From positions 744,001 through 808,000 of the forward strand of contig NZ_LT900217.1 in assembly GCF_900199375.1 (NCBI RefSeq): 64,000 bases of DNA. Reading direction: 5' to 3'. The notes beneath the pieces were generated by a model. It saw only the letters and a program-made list of their open reading frames with translations, was not told the origin of the DNA and did not search any database. The translations under genes and the position numbers were made by a program. Every line of letters starts with the position of its first letter. The first letter of the stretch is position 1. Shown piece after piece: positions 43,898-51,700 of the stretch. Source of the DNA: Gordonibacter urolithinfaciens. GTDB taxonomy: Bacteria > Actinomycetota > Coriobacteriia > Coriobacteriales > Eggerthellaceae.

Positions 43898-45101
43898 GCA
43901 GATTCGCAAGGGTTATCAGGCGCTGAAGTAGTTTCGTCGGTTTCGGTCCATCGAAATAGCCCTTTCCGTCAAATAGAGATACGAGCTCCTTGGCGCCTTC
44001 CTGGCTGTGACCCACTTCTTTGTAAAACATGATTGAAGTTGGAGCCATTCCATCATATTTGAGCTCTGTTAGGAAACGCTTGATGCAAGGGACGCTGTCG
44101 CCGTTTGGGCCAAACCAAATGCGGTTATCCTGGAGTCTCTCGCGAAACGCGTTTCGCGAGAGCCTCCAGCAGCGTCCTGCTGGAGGCTCTACAACACGCC
44201 CCGAGGGCGTTGTGATTGGATAGTCGGAATCTGGGCTGTAAGTCTTTACACTGAGGTCGCTTGGCTTCCAAACGCCTCGAGGGTCGTTGTCTGGATTCTT
44301 GTAGCGGGCGTTTGCCTCGTCTGTTCTCGGCAGGCGTCCAATCACAAAGCGCTCAATGGATTTGGCGTATACGAGAACATAATCATGGCTATTTGAAACG
44401 TATTTGGCGTCATTCTTGGGCGAGTAAGCTCGTTCCCAGATTAGCTGAGAAACGAAATTTGCCTCTCCGAACACCTCGTCACAGAGGATGCGCAAATTGC
44501 GGTCTTCGTTATCGTCAATCGAAATGAAAATGACGCCATCGTCGGTTAGGAGCTCTCGAGCCAGTCTCAACCTAGGGTACATCATCGAGCACCAGTCGCT
44601 ATGGTAGCGGCCACTTGTGTCGGCGTTGGACTGGCCGGCGAGTCCCGCCTGCTCCTTATAGTTATCGACAGAGTTGCCGAAATTGTCCTTGTAGACAAAG
44701 TCGTGACCCGTGTTGTAGGGTGGGTCGATGTAGATCATCTTGACCTTGCCGTGGTAGCCGCGCTGTAGGAGCTTCAGCACCTCGAGATTGTCGCCTTCGA
44801 TATAAATGTTGTCCGAGTCGAAGGACCCATCCTCTCCATCGCGGCTGCGGCTTTTCTCGATACGGGGACGCAAAGTAGCAGTGCTGGACATCTGCGACTG
44901 GCGGATGGCATCGGCCTTGCCGGGCCACGTGAACGCATAGCGCTCCAGGCCCTCGTCTACCTCGTCGCCAAGCTCCAGCCGCAGTTTGTCGAAGTCGATT
45001 CCGCTCTCGGAGAACACTTCGGGCATCAGCTCCTTGAGCTTATTCAGGCGGTCGTCAATAAGACTCTCCGATTCAAGAGTCATCTTTTCTATCTCGCCCA
45101 T
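43898..45101 (-). pseudogene. mod: 5' part of the type III mod gene, split by the tet(W) insert
   Basis: This N-terminal part (about 401 residues before the insertion point) starts MGEIEKMTLESESLIDDRLN. It holds NIYIEGDNLEVLKLLQ, the catalytic IYIDPPYNTGHDFVYKDNF (DPPY, about 127-130), VIFISIDDNED and the conserved PPAGRCWRLSRNAFRERLQ plus NRIWFG. Target-recognition sequences lie around 200-300. The frame ends in the insert (LMCDKEVIEV, stop 43866). Without motif I from the other half it cannot bind AdoMet normally. AGGAGGAG precedes the ATG, 11 bases after the upstream gene. Confidence 0.9.
44137..44190. repeat. Nested perfect palindromes inside mod
   Basis: A 26-base perfect palindrome (44137-44162, centre AAACGCGTTT) overlaps a hairpin with 14-base perfect arms (44159-44172 and 44177-44190, AGAGCCTCCAGCAG) and a CGTC loop. 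A third weaker inverted repeat follows (44191-44213). They lie in a conserved coding part of mod. Confidence 0.6.
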
Positions 45102-45112
45102 GAGGTCTCCTC

Positions 45113-45907
45113 CTAGGAAAGTTGAGATTTGATTAGTTGAACTATGTAGGGCATGGCGGCAATAAAAACGTCGGTGCCCTTGCCGGCAAGCCAGCTCAGG
45201 AGTTTGTCAAGCTTGCTGCCCCGTTTGCTTTTATCTTTTGTGTTGAGATCGCCCATCATCCCTTTGAGCAGCGTCTTCTCGTCATCGGAAAGCGTTGTCT
45301 CTGGCAATTTGTCAATCTGTTCAAAGGTTGCCTCTAACGTGACCTGTACGTTGCTCGTGGCGGATGCCGTGAGGCTGACGCTAGCGCCCTGCGCTTCGGC
45401 GATTTTCAGCTTACGGAGCTCCTCATCACGGAAATGCTTCAGTTTGTCGATACGTAGTTGCGTCTGTTCATCGTTGAAATCATTGCGATTGGAAGACCCA
45501 TAGGAATAGGAGGCTAGTCCGTCCGTGTAGGAGTCGTAGCCCCTCGCGTTTGCGTAGACGTAGTCGATTGAGTCGTATACGGCTTTGAGCTCGTCGTCTT
45601 TCACGCCCTCTTCAAGAGCTTGCTCCAGTCTCCTGATATGCTGCGTTATAGTTGCGCAGAATGCGGCACCGAACGCTTTGTCGTCTGAGTCTTCCCGCTT
45701 TAGGCGCAGCTTCTGGAGAATCATCCCTAGGTCGCTTTTCGAGTAGCGAAATGAGCTTGAGGAATTGATATATTTTAAAGCCTCGGGGTTAGTGTAGTCG
45801 AGGTCGAAGACCTGCATGATTTCACGGCAGAGCGCATCAACATCCTCATCTGCAGCATCACTCAAAAGGCGCGCCGCTCGCAAAATATACTCATCTAGAA
45901 CGGCCAT
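45113..45907 (-). CDS. Uncharacterised protein in the defence operon
   Basis: The 264-residue protein starts MAVLDEYILRAARLLSDAAD. It is helical and charged over residues 1-180, with a serine/threonine-rich beta-like stretch (ASVSLTASATSNVQVTLEAT) and a hydrophobic C-terminal helix (GTDVFIAAMPYIVQLIKSQL) that may touch the membrane. No family is recognised. Its start lies 17 bases inside the DUF4391 gene, and mod starts 11 bases after its stop. Its fixed place between DUF4391 and mod makes it a candidate component of the system, possibly the effector. Confidence 0.7.
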   Translation of the reverse strand: MAVLDEYILRAARLLSDAADEDVDALCREIMQVFDLDYTNPEALKYINSSSSFRYSKSDLGMILQKLRLKREDSDDKAFGAAFCATITQHIRRLEQALEEGVKDDELKAVYDSIDYVYANARGYDSYTDGLASYSYGSSNRNDFNDEQTQLRIDKLKHFRDEELRKLKIAEAQGASVSLTASATSNVQVTLEATFEQIDKLPETTLSDDEKTLLKGMMGDLNTKDKSKRGSKLDKLLSWLAGKGTDVFIAAMPYIVQLIKSQLS

Positions 45908-46673
45908 TGCAGATCTCCTTTATCTCATCGGCGACCGCCCTCAGGCGTCGCTCCTCTTCCTTCATTTCCATCCTCAGCTTCGCGGACTCGTTGAGCGTTA
46001 TGTCCTTCGACCGCCGCTGCTCCTTCAGCCGCTTGACGGAGGCTCCCATCTCATCGTAGCGCGACGTGAGGGCGATCAGCTTTTCCCGGTCTCGAGCGGG
46101 GCATACGGGGTAGAACCCCAGGCCGCCAATCGCGCGGGACAGCGCTACGGTGCGCGACAGGTCGACCAGGTACTCCCAGAGGTCGCCCTGCGAGAGCCGC
46201 CCGAATGCCAGCGCGCCTAGGAAGTCCGCGTATTCTGAACGGCCAGGATCGAACGCGCCCGTCGACTCGACTCGGTCGACGACCGTCGCGCCCTGCTCGG
46301 CCTGGCTCCTCCGCGTGAGGGCGACCGATATGCACGCGCAGCCGCCCGCCTCGACCAGGAGCACCGTCGGGTTCGGGAAGCACTTGTGCACGAGCTCCGC
46401 CACCTCGGCCACCGCCATGGTCCCGGCTGTCATCTCGCAACGGAGGAAGACGACGCTCTGCACGTTGCGCTCGTCGTCCTCGTACGGCGGGATGCGCGTC
46501 GTGGACTTCTGGACCGTGGCGAAGTGCTCGAGGCGCGCGACCTTGTCGAGCCTCTTCTGCTCGGTCTTGGTGAGCATGGCCTGCTTGACGAGCACCGTCT
46601 TGGGAATGCGGCGGCATCCCGCGAGCGCCGCTTCGGGCAGGCGCAGGATTCCGTTCCAGTCGATGCCGCTCAT
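45891..46673 (-). CDS. DUF4391 protein
   Basis: The 260-residue protein starts MSGIDWNGILRLPEAALAGC and reads RRIPKTVLVKQAMLTKTEQK then ARLEHFATVQKSTTRIPPY, the IPK and LxPxTxxIPxY-like sequence of DUF4391. The C-terminal 70 residues are a coiled coil (SVKRLKEQRRSKDITLNESA). The family is unknown but commonly placed with SNF2 helicases and type III-like methylases. It overlaps the helicase stop by four bases (ATGA). The start at 46673 is chosen for this overlap. Confidence 0.8.
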   Translation of the reverse strand: MSGIDWNGILRLPEAALAGCRRIPKTVLVKQAMLTKTEQKRLDKVARLEHFATVQKSTTRIPPYEDDERNVQSVVFLRCEMTAGTMAVAEVAELVHKCFPNPTVLLVEAGGCACISVALTRRSQAEQGATVVDRVESTGAFDPGRSEYADFLGALAFGRLSQGDLWEYLVDLSRTVALSRAIGGLGFYPVCPARDREKLIALTSRYDEMGASVKRLKEQRRSKDITLNESAKLRMEMKEEERRLRAVADEIKEICNGRSR

Positions 46674-49600
46674 CGCAGCACCGCGAAACATACCAACGAG
46701 TAGTCGTTGAAGCCCATGACGGTGCCGCTGCCGACCTCTCCCAGGCTGAACAGGCTCTCGATGCCTTTGTCCTGCTGCGTTCCGGTGATGGCCGCAACGA
46801 CATCGTCAAGCAGGTGGGTGTAGGCGTCCATCCTCGTCCCGTCGCGGGTCTCGCGGTTGAACTCGCGGCACAGCTTAGCGATGGGCTCGGGATGCCCAGA
46901 GCAGACGGCGCGCATGATGTCGAGCGCCGGCTTGGGCTGGGTGTGCTTCGTCATGACCTCGCCGTCGGCCGACACGTACACCACGTAGTACGGGAAGACA
47001 GGGTTCGTGTCCCTGGGATCGTTGCCCTCGTCGTTCTGCTTGAGGCAGAAGACCACGCCTGGCTTCACGTCGCTGCGAAGCTCGTCGGGGATGGGGGCCA
47101 CGGCGTGCAGTCCCGCCGGCGAGTTCTCCAACGCGCCGGGATGCTCCTTGGCGTAGCGCTGGAGCTCCACGCGGAAGTCGTCGAAGGCGAAATCCGTGAT
47201 CGAGATGCCGCCCGAGATGTCCTCGAGGTCGAGCACCTCGCTCTTGAGCTGCTGGAGCTGCCGGCGACGGTACTTGAGGTCGTTCATCTCTCCATTGCCC
47301 TTGGCCTCCAGCACGTTCTCCTCGCCGGTTGCCGACGCGTCGAGCAGCGCCATGCGCCCCTTCACGCGGCCCTCGAGCTGGATGTACTCGTCGAGCGCGA
47401 TGTCCGGCCAGAAGTTGACCAGCTGGATCTGGGAGTTCTTCGATCCCAGGCGGTCGATGCGGCCGAAGCGCTGGATGATACGCACGGGGTTCCAGTGGAT
47501 GTCGTAGTTCACCAGGCAGTCGCAGTCCTGCAGGTTCTGGCCCTCGGAGATGCAGTCCGTCGCGAAGACGACGTCGATCTCGCCGAGCTCCCGCTGGCTC
47601 TCCGGCAGCTCCTTTGAGACGGGAGAGAACCTCGCGAGGATGTTCTCGAAGGTGGTCCTGGGAAGCTTCAGCGAGTAGGTCCGGTTGGAGCTGCCCGCCA
47701 CCTCGGCGCACTCGATTCCGAGCTCGCGCTTCAGCCAGGGCGCCAGCTGCTCGAAAAGGTACGCCGTCGTGTCGGCGAACGCGCTGAACACCAGCACCTT
47801 GCGGTTGCCGGGGTTGTACGGCTCGCTGACCTTGCCCGCGATGAAGTCGCGCAGCTTCACGAGCTTGGCGTCGCGCTCGGGCGTCACCGCGTCGGCATAG
47901 GTTAGCAGGGCCCGGAGCACCTGGATGTCGAAGTCGAGGTCCTGGCCCAGGCGCAGGGCGTCGACGTCTCGCAGGTCGACTCGCACCTTGCCGCCGGCCT
48001 CGAACTCCTCGGCATCGTCGTCGTCGAACCCGTCCTCGAGGCCCTCGGTGCCGTAGGCGACCCCCGACGCGTCGGCGTCGAGCCTCGCGCGCAGGTCGAC
48101 GCAGCCGTCGAGGATTCGTCGCAGCGTGATGCGGAAGCTGTTCACGGAGGACTCCATGCGCTTGAGGACGTTGACGCGCATGAGGTTGGCCACCGCCGTC
48201 GTGCGGTGGACCTGGCTCTCGAAGTCCTTGCCCCACGTGTCCCCGTAGCGGTCCTCGTACTTGCGGCGCTGGTCGGCGCGCACGTAGGAGAGCACCTGGT
48301 ACTGGGCGAACGTGAGCTGGGCGATCATGTCGTTGAGCACGGCAATCGGCGGCAGCTCGCCTTCTAGGTCAATGGGCGTCTGAAACGACAGGGGCGGCCG
48401 GCGCGCCGGGAAGGTACCGCTCGCGGCGCCGTAGTACTTCGTGATGTGCTTGCGGCTGCGCGCGATGGTCAGCACGTCGAGCAGCTTGAAGTAGTCGGCG
48501 TTCACCGCGTTCACGAAGCTCTCGGTCGTGCGCTCGGAGTCGGAGAGCTTGCTCCACTCGTTGAACCTCTGCTGGGCGACGCGCGTCACGTGGGTGATCG
48601 ACGGGATGCCATCGGTATCGGCGAGGTACGCGTCGTCTCCCTCGGTGATGAGCTCGATCTGGTTTCGCAGGTCGAGCAGGCGGTTGTTCACCGGGGTGGC
48701 AGAGAGCATGAGCACCTTCGTGCGCTGGCCCGACTTGATGACGTCCTCGATGAGGCGCGTGTAGCGGTCGGTCTTGTCCGCGTCGGTGCTCTTGTTCCTG
48801 AAGTTGTGGCTCTCGTCGATGACGAGGAGGTCGAAGTGGCCCCAGCGCAGGTGCTCGAGGTCCACCTCGCCGCTCATGCCGTGGTAGCGCGACAGGTCGG
48901 TGTGGTTGAGCACCGTGTAGCTGAAGCGGTCGTCGGCCAGCGGGTTGCGGTCGTCGTTGTCCTGCGTCCACAGGGTCCAGTTGTCCCGCAGGCGCTTCGG
49001 GCACAGCACGAGGATGCGGTCGTTGCGCTCCTGGTAGTACTTCATGACGGCGAGCGCCTCGTAGGTCTTGCCCAGGCCCACCGAGTCGGCGATGATGCAG
49101 CCCTTGTACTTCTCCAGCTTGCGGATGGCGCCCACGACGGCGTCCTTCTGGAAGTCGTAGAGCTTGCTCCAGACCACGGACTCCTCGAACTTGAGGCCGG
49201 GGCGGATGCCGTTGTCCTCGTCGTCCTCCATGAAGTCGCGGAACAGGTGGTACAGGGTCAGGAAATAGATGAACTCGGGCGGGTTCTCGCGGTAGAGCGT
49301 CTCGACCTGGGCGGCCACCTGCGCGGTGACCTCCTCGACCATGGCAGGGTTGTCCCAGACCGACTCGAACATCATCTTGAGGCCGACGGCCTCGGTCGCG
49401 TTCTCGAAATGGCTCACGCAGGTCACGGTTCCCGGACGGCGCTCGTAGCCGAGGCCCTCCTGCGTGAAGTTCGCGGCGGCGCCCATGAAGGCGTGGTCGT
49501 CGCCGGATGGGTTCTCCACCACGTAGGTGCCGCCCGGCTGAATGGCGCCGGACGTCTTGGCGGACTTGAAGACGCCCTTCTCGCGGATCCACTCGGCGCA

Positions 49601-49915
49601 TTCGCGGGCGAGCGCGCGTTGGTTTAGGTTGTTGCGCAGCGTGAGCTCGAGCCCCGAGCCGCCGACGCCGACCTCGCGCGCGCGGCGGGCTACCTCGAAC
49701 TCGCGCGGCTCCTTCGAGTCGGCCATGCGCTTGATGAAGGTGGGCTCGCTGAACAGGAAGCGCACCTCGTCGACCTTGGAGAGCTCCTCTTTGAGCTCCC
49801 CGTAGGCGAACACGGTGAAATACGAGCTGATTATCGACAACTTCGCGCCGTCGTCGATGGATTCGCCGAGGGCGTCTCCCAGGCGCTCCGCGCCGACGTT
49901 GCTTAGCGACTTCAC
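46670..49915 (-). CDS. SNF2-type helicase with PLD-like N-terminal domain
   Basis: The 1081-residue protein has an N-terminal domain (1-200) like phospholipase D nucleases, with HAFMGAAANFTQEGL as the HxK...GSxNxT-type site; the lysine is not obvious, so activity is uncertain. The helicase part has IADSVGLGKTYEALAVMKYY (about 275-294), LLVIDESHNFRN, VLMLSATPVNNR, DVVFATDCISEGQNLQDCD and RIIQRFGRIDRLGSKN, a complete SF2/SNF2 set. It starts with GTG after GGGGGCATAGAGG and is followed by DUF4391 with ATGA overlap. It is probably the translocating engine of the defence system. Confidence 0.88.
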   Translation of the reverse strand: MKSLSNVGAERLGDALGESIDDGAKLSIISSYFTVFAYGELKEELSKVDEVRFLFSEPTFIKRMADSKEPREFEVARRAREVGVGGSGLELTLRNNLNQRALARECAEWIREKGVFKSAKTSGAIQPGGTYVVENPSGDDHAFMGAAANFTQEGLGYERRPGTVTCVSHFENATEAVGLKMMFESVWDNPAMVEEVTAQVAAQVETLYRENPPEFIYFLTLYHLFRDFMEDDEDNGIRPGLKFEESVVWSKLYDFQKDAVVGAIRKLEKYKGCIIADSVGLGKTYEALAVMKYYQERNDRILVLCPKRLRDNWTLWTQDNDDRNPLADDRFSYTVLNHTDLSRYHGMSGEVDLEHLRWGHFDLLVIDESHNFRNKSTDADKTDRYTRLIEDVIKSGQRTKVLMLSATPVNNRLLDLRNQIELITEGDDAYLADTDGIPSITHVTRVAQQRFNEWSKLSDSERTTESFVNAVNADYFKLLDVLTIARSRKHITKYYGAASGTFPARRPPLSFQTPIDLEGELPPIAVLNDMIAQLTFAQYQVLSYVRADQRRKYEDRYGDTWGKDFESQVHRTTAVANLMRVNVLKRMESSVNSFRITLRRILDGCVDLRARLDADASGVAYGTEGLEDGFDDDDAEEFEAGGKVRVDLRDVDALRLGQDLDFDIQVLRALLTYADAVTPERDAKLVKLRDFIAGKVSEPYNPGNRKVLVFSAFADTTAYLFEQLAPWLKRELGIECAEVAGSSNRTYSLKLPRTTFENILARFSPVSKELPESQRELGEIDVVFATDCISEGQNLQDCDCLVNYDIHWNPVRIIQRFGRIDRLGSKNSQIQLVNFWPDIALDEYIQLEGRVKGRMALLDASATGEENVLEAKGNGEMNDLKYRRRQLQQLKSEVLDLEDISGGISITDFAFDDFRVELQRYAKEHPGALENSPAGLHAVAPIPDELRSDVKPGVVFCLKQNDEGNDPRDTNPVFPYYVVYVSADGEVMTKHTQPKPALDIMRAVCSGHPEPIAKLCREFNRETRDGTRMDAYTHLLDDVVAAITGTQQDKGIESLFSLGEVGSGTVMGFNDYSLVCFAVLR

Positions 49916-49919
49916 GCCT

Positions 49920-50132
49920 CTATGCCCCCTTTTTCGCGAGCTCTTCGATCATGCAGGTGCGCACGAAGGCGGAGAAGCTCATGCCCCGCAGGGCCGCCTC
50001 CTCCTTCGCCGCGTCGCGCAGGGTGTCGGGGATGCGCAGGGTCACGGAGACCTGGTCGCCGTCCACCAGGAAGCTTCTGATCTCGGTCTCGTCGGGATTG
50101 CTCTTGATGAGCTCCTTGTAGCTGTCGGGCAT
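49920..50132 (-). CDS. Ribbon-helix-helix protein, likely operon regulator
   Basis: The 70-residue protein MPDSYKELIKSNPDETEIRS continues VSVTLRIPDTLRDAAKEEAA then LRGMSFSAFVRTCMIEELAK, a clear ribbon-helix-helix. GGGAG precedes the ATG at 50132; the ATG at 50144 has no such site. It ends four bases before the helicase start and is the first gene of the defence operon, so it may regulate it or act as an antitoxin. The sequence CAAATGCGTTTG (50161-50172) near its start is a possible operator. Confidence 0.7.
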   Translation of the reverse strand: MPDSYKELIKSNPDETEIRSFLVDGDQVSVTLRIPDTLRDAAKEEAALRGMSFSAFVRTCMIEELAKKGA

Positions 50133-50176
50133 CTGCGCTCCCATCGCTCGAAATGCAATACAAATGCGTTTGCAGC

Positions 50177-50182
50177 ATTATA
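50177..50182 (-). promoter_or_regulatory. -10 box of the defence operon
   Basis: TATAAT on the - strand, about 45 bases before the first ATG. No good -35 is visible, so an activator or extended contact may be involved. Confidence 0.5.
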
Positions 50183-50300
50183 ACGCGACGGCACGCGGCG
50201 GCACTGGGAATGCGAGGACAGCCGATGTCCAGGCTTTATATGAGCGCGGACGGCGATGGACGCCCTGATCGGGCTTGGATGGCCGCTTTCGTTCGGGTCC

Positions 50301-50576
50301 TCATCTCTCGTTTTCGCGAGGTTTGGCGTTTGCCCATTCCTCGGCGTAGAGAACCTCGTTCTGAGCCTCCAAGATTCGCGCGGCGTCGCCGATGCGCTCG
50401 GCGCACCTCTCACTTATCGACTTCAGGGCCAGAATCCCCTCGACGTCGAGCGGGTCCAGCTGGTCGGCATGCGCCAGGGACTCGAGCAGCTGGTCCAGGC
50501 CCCTCGCCAGCCTCCCGGCATCGCACACGGCATCGATGAGCTCGATGCGCTCCAACTTCTCTTCGTGGCTCAACAT
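50301..50576 (-). CDS. Hypothetical protein, 91 residues
   Basis: The helical product starts MLSHEEKLERIELIDAVCDA and continues LARGLDQLLESLAHADQLDP. GGAGG precedes the ATG by seven bases. No family is recognised. It stands between the defence operon and a gene-free stretch. Short helical proteins of this kind are common in actinobacterial integrative elements. Confidence 0.6.
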   Translation of the reverse strand: MLSHEEKLERIELIDAVCDAGRLARGLDQLLESLAHADQLDPLDVEGILALKSISERCAERIGDAARILEAQNEVLYAEEWANAKPRENER

Positions 50577-51123
50577 CAGCTCGCCTCCTTCTCTCAACGG
50601 ACGTGTCGCGCAGCACCGTAGCCGTTCCATGCGGAGAACCATCTCGCCGCCCGCGGTCCCGTGCGCATATCGGCCGCAAGCGGCACGGGAAAGCCGTCCG
50701 TCCCGACTCATGCCGCGGCGCCGCGACTCGGGAACCCGCCTCCGTCCCCGCCACGACGTCGTCGTCAATCCCCGCGGGAGCCCAGCAACCGCCGATGGGC
50801 CGCATCCCATGCCCGGAGGGTCTCGGCGCCCACGCCGGATTCCATGCCGCACGCCTGCGCCCCTTTGATCCGAATACCCGCCCCGGCGCTCCTTGGACGC
50901 GCAGGGTCGCACGCCGGCAGGCGGCCAGCAAGGGCCGCGACACTTTTTCGGGTTCTTCGCCCCATGCGCTCCGCGCGCGAACAACGCGAAAAACTGCCGT
51001 CGGGAGACTTCTATTTCCATGCCCGACTTCGCTTCCTCCCTTGCAGGCACGCCCGCGCTGCATGCGACTCACGCGGCGCAAGGCACGCCACAGGGGCGGG
51101 CCTCAGAGTCTAAGGAGCAAGAC
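50577..51123. other. Gene-free high-GC stretch
   Basis: No credible gene on either strand despite long open frames. It holds short inverted repeats (for example CCCGTGC...GCACGGG near 50665-50692). It could contain an origin or a transfer-related site, but nothing recognisable is seen. Confidence 0.4.
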
Positions 51124-51495
51124 ATGAACGACATGAAGGAAAAGGCGATGGGCGCGGTCAAGGCCTTCCTCGAGCGCAAGGGCTACGAGATCGTCGACGA
51201 GGCCTGGCAGGGACCCGAGGGCATCGGCGGGATCGACCTCGTGGCGGTGGACGAGGACGGGACCCTGGTCTTCGTCGACGCCACGGTCCGGATCGGGACG
51301 GACGGCTTCCCCGAGGCCCACAGGGCGCGCGGGCTGCGCGAGGCGCTGGCGGCGAGGTGGCTCGCCGGCAACGGCGACGACTACGCCGACACCCCGGTCC
51401 GCTTCGACGAGGTGGCGATGATGGTCGTCAAGGAGAACCGCGCACTCCTTCGCCACCACATCAACTGCTTCGGCGAGATGGAGCCGCTCTCCTAG
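51124..51495 (+). CDS. YraN/UPF0102-like protein
   Basis: The 123-residue protein reads MNDMKEKAMGAVKAFLERKG then YEIVDEAWQGPEGIGGIDLV and DEDGTLVFVDATVRIGTD. This is the layout of YraN, in which GEIDLI and VFVEVK give a PD-(D/E)XK fold. Here the E-x-K position is D-A-T, so a nuclease centre is doubtful. AAGGAGC precedes the ATG. It starts the maintenance/transfer block of the element. Such proteins regularly open similar blocks in actinobacterial elements, role unknown. Confidence 0.7.
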   Translation: MNDMKEKAMGAVKAFLERKGYEIVDEAWQGPEGIGGIDLVAVDEDGTLVFVDATVRIGTDGFPEAHRARGLREALAARWLAGNGDDYADTPVRFDEVAMMVVKENRALLRHHINCFGEMEPLS

Positions 51496-51551
51496 GCGGC
51501 GCGCCCGGCCCCGGGCTCCCGGGGCCGGGCTTTCCCCCGAAACCGGCCCCT

Positions 51552-51631
51552 GTACCACGAAAACGTACATATACGTACGTTTTCGTGGTACACTCCGCTT
51601 GTCGGACAAATCCGTACGGTTTTGTCCCGAC
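51552..51631 (+). promoter_or_regulatory. Palindromic control region upstream of parA
   Basis: A palindrome with perfect 17-base arms around ATATAC (51552-51591, arm GTACCACGAAAACGTAC) includes GTAC-N6-GTAC (51565-51578). A second imperfect palindrome follows at 51601-51631 (GTCGGACAAA ... TTTGTCCCGAC, with CCGTACGG at its centre). TACACT at 51589-51594 could be a -10. They fit binding of Xre-type and ParA/ParB-type regulators. Confidence 0.65.
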
Positions 51632-51700
51632 GCTCCGAGACTCGGGGCGCGCCGGACCGGATGCGGCGAGGCGCGCCCCACGCTAGAGAGGACGCGACCC

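Larger units (their letters stand above)
40526..43899 (+). mobile_element. tet(W)-bearing serine-recombinase-type insert in mod
   Basis: A low-GC segment of about 3.37 kb lies between two GC dinucleotides (40526-40527 and 43898-43899). The inner ends are imperfect inverted repeats: GCTCATGTACGGTAAAGAAG and, on the - strand at the right end, GCTAATGTGCGATAAAGAAG (17 of 20 match). That is the form left by a large serine recombinase. It carries a leader/attenuator, tet(W), and a C-terminal serine-recombinase fragment. The 330 bases at its left end hold no recognisable gene. No intact recombinase is present. Confidence 0.75.

Noticed and set aside
35905-50132. Naming the operon as DISARM or BREX
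   Set aside because: The typical DUF1998, BrxC or PglZ genes are not present; only Res/Mod and a helicase are shared in a general sense.
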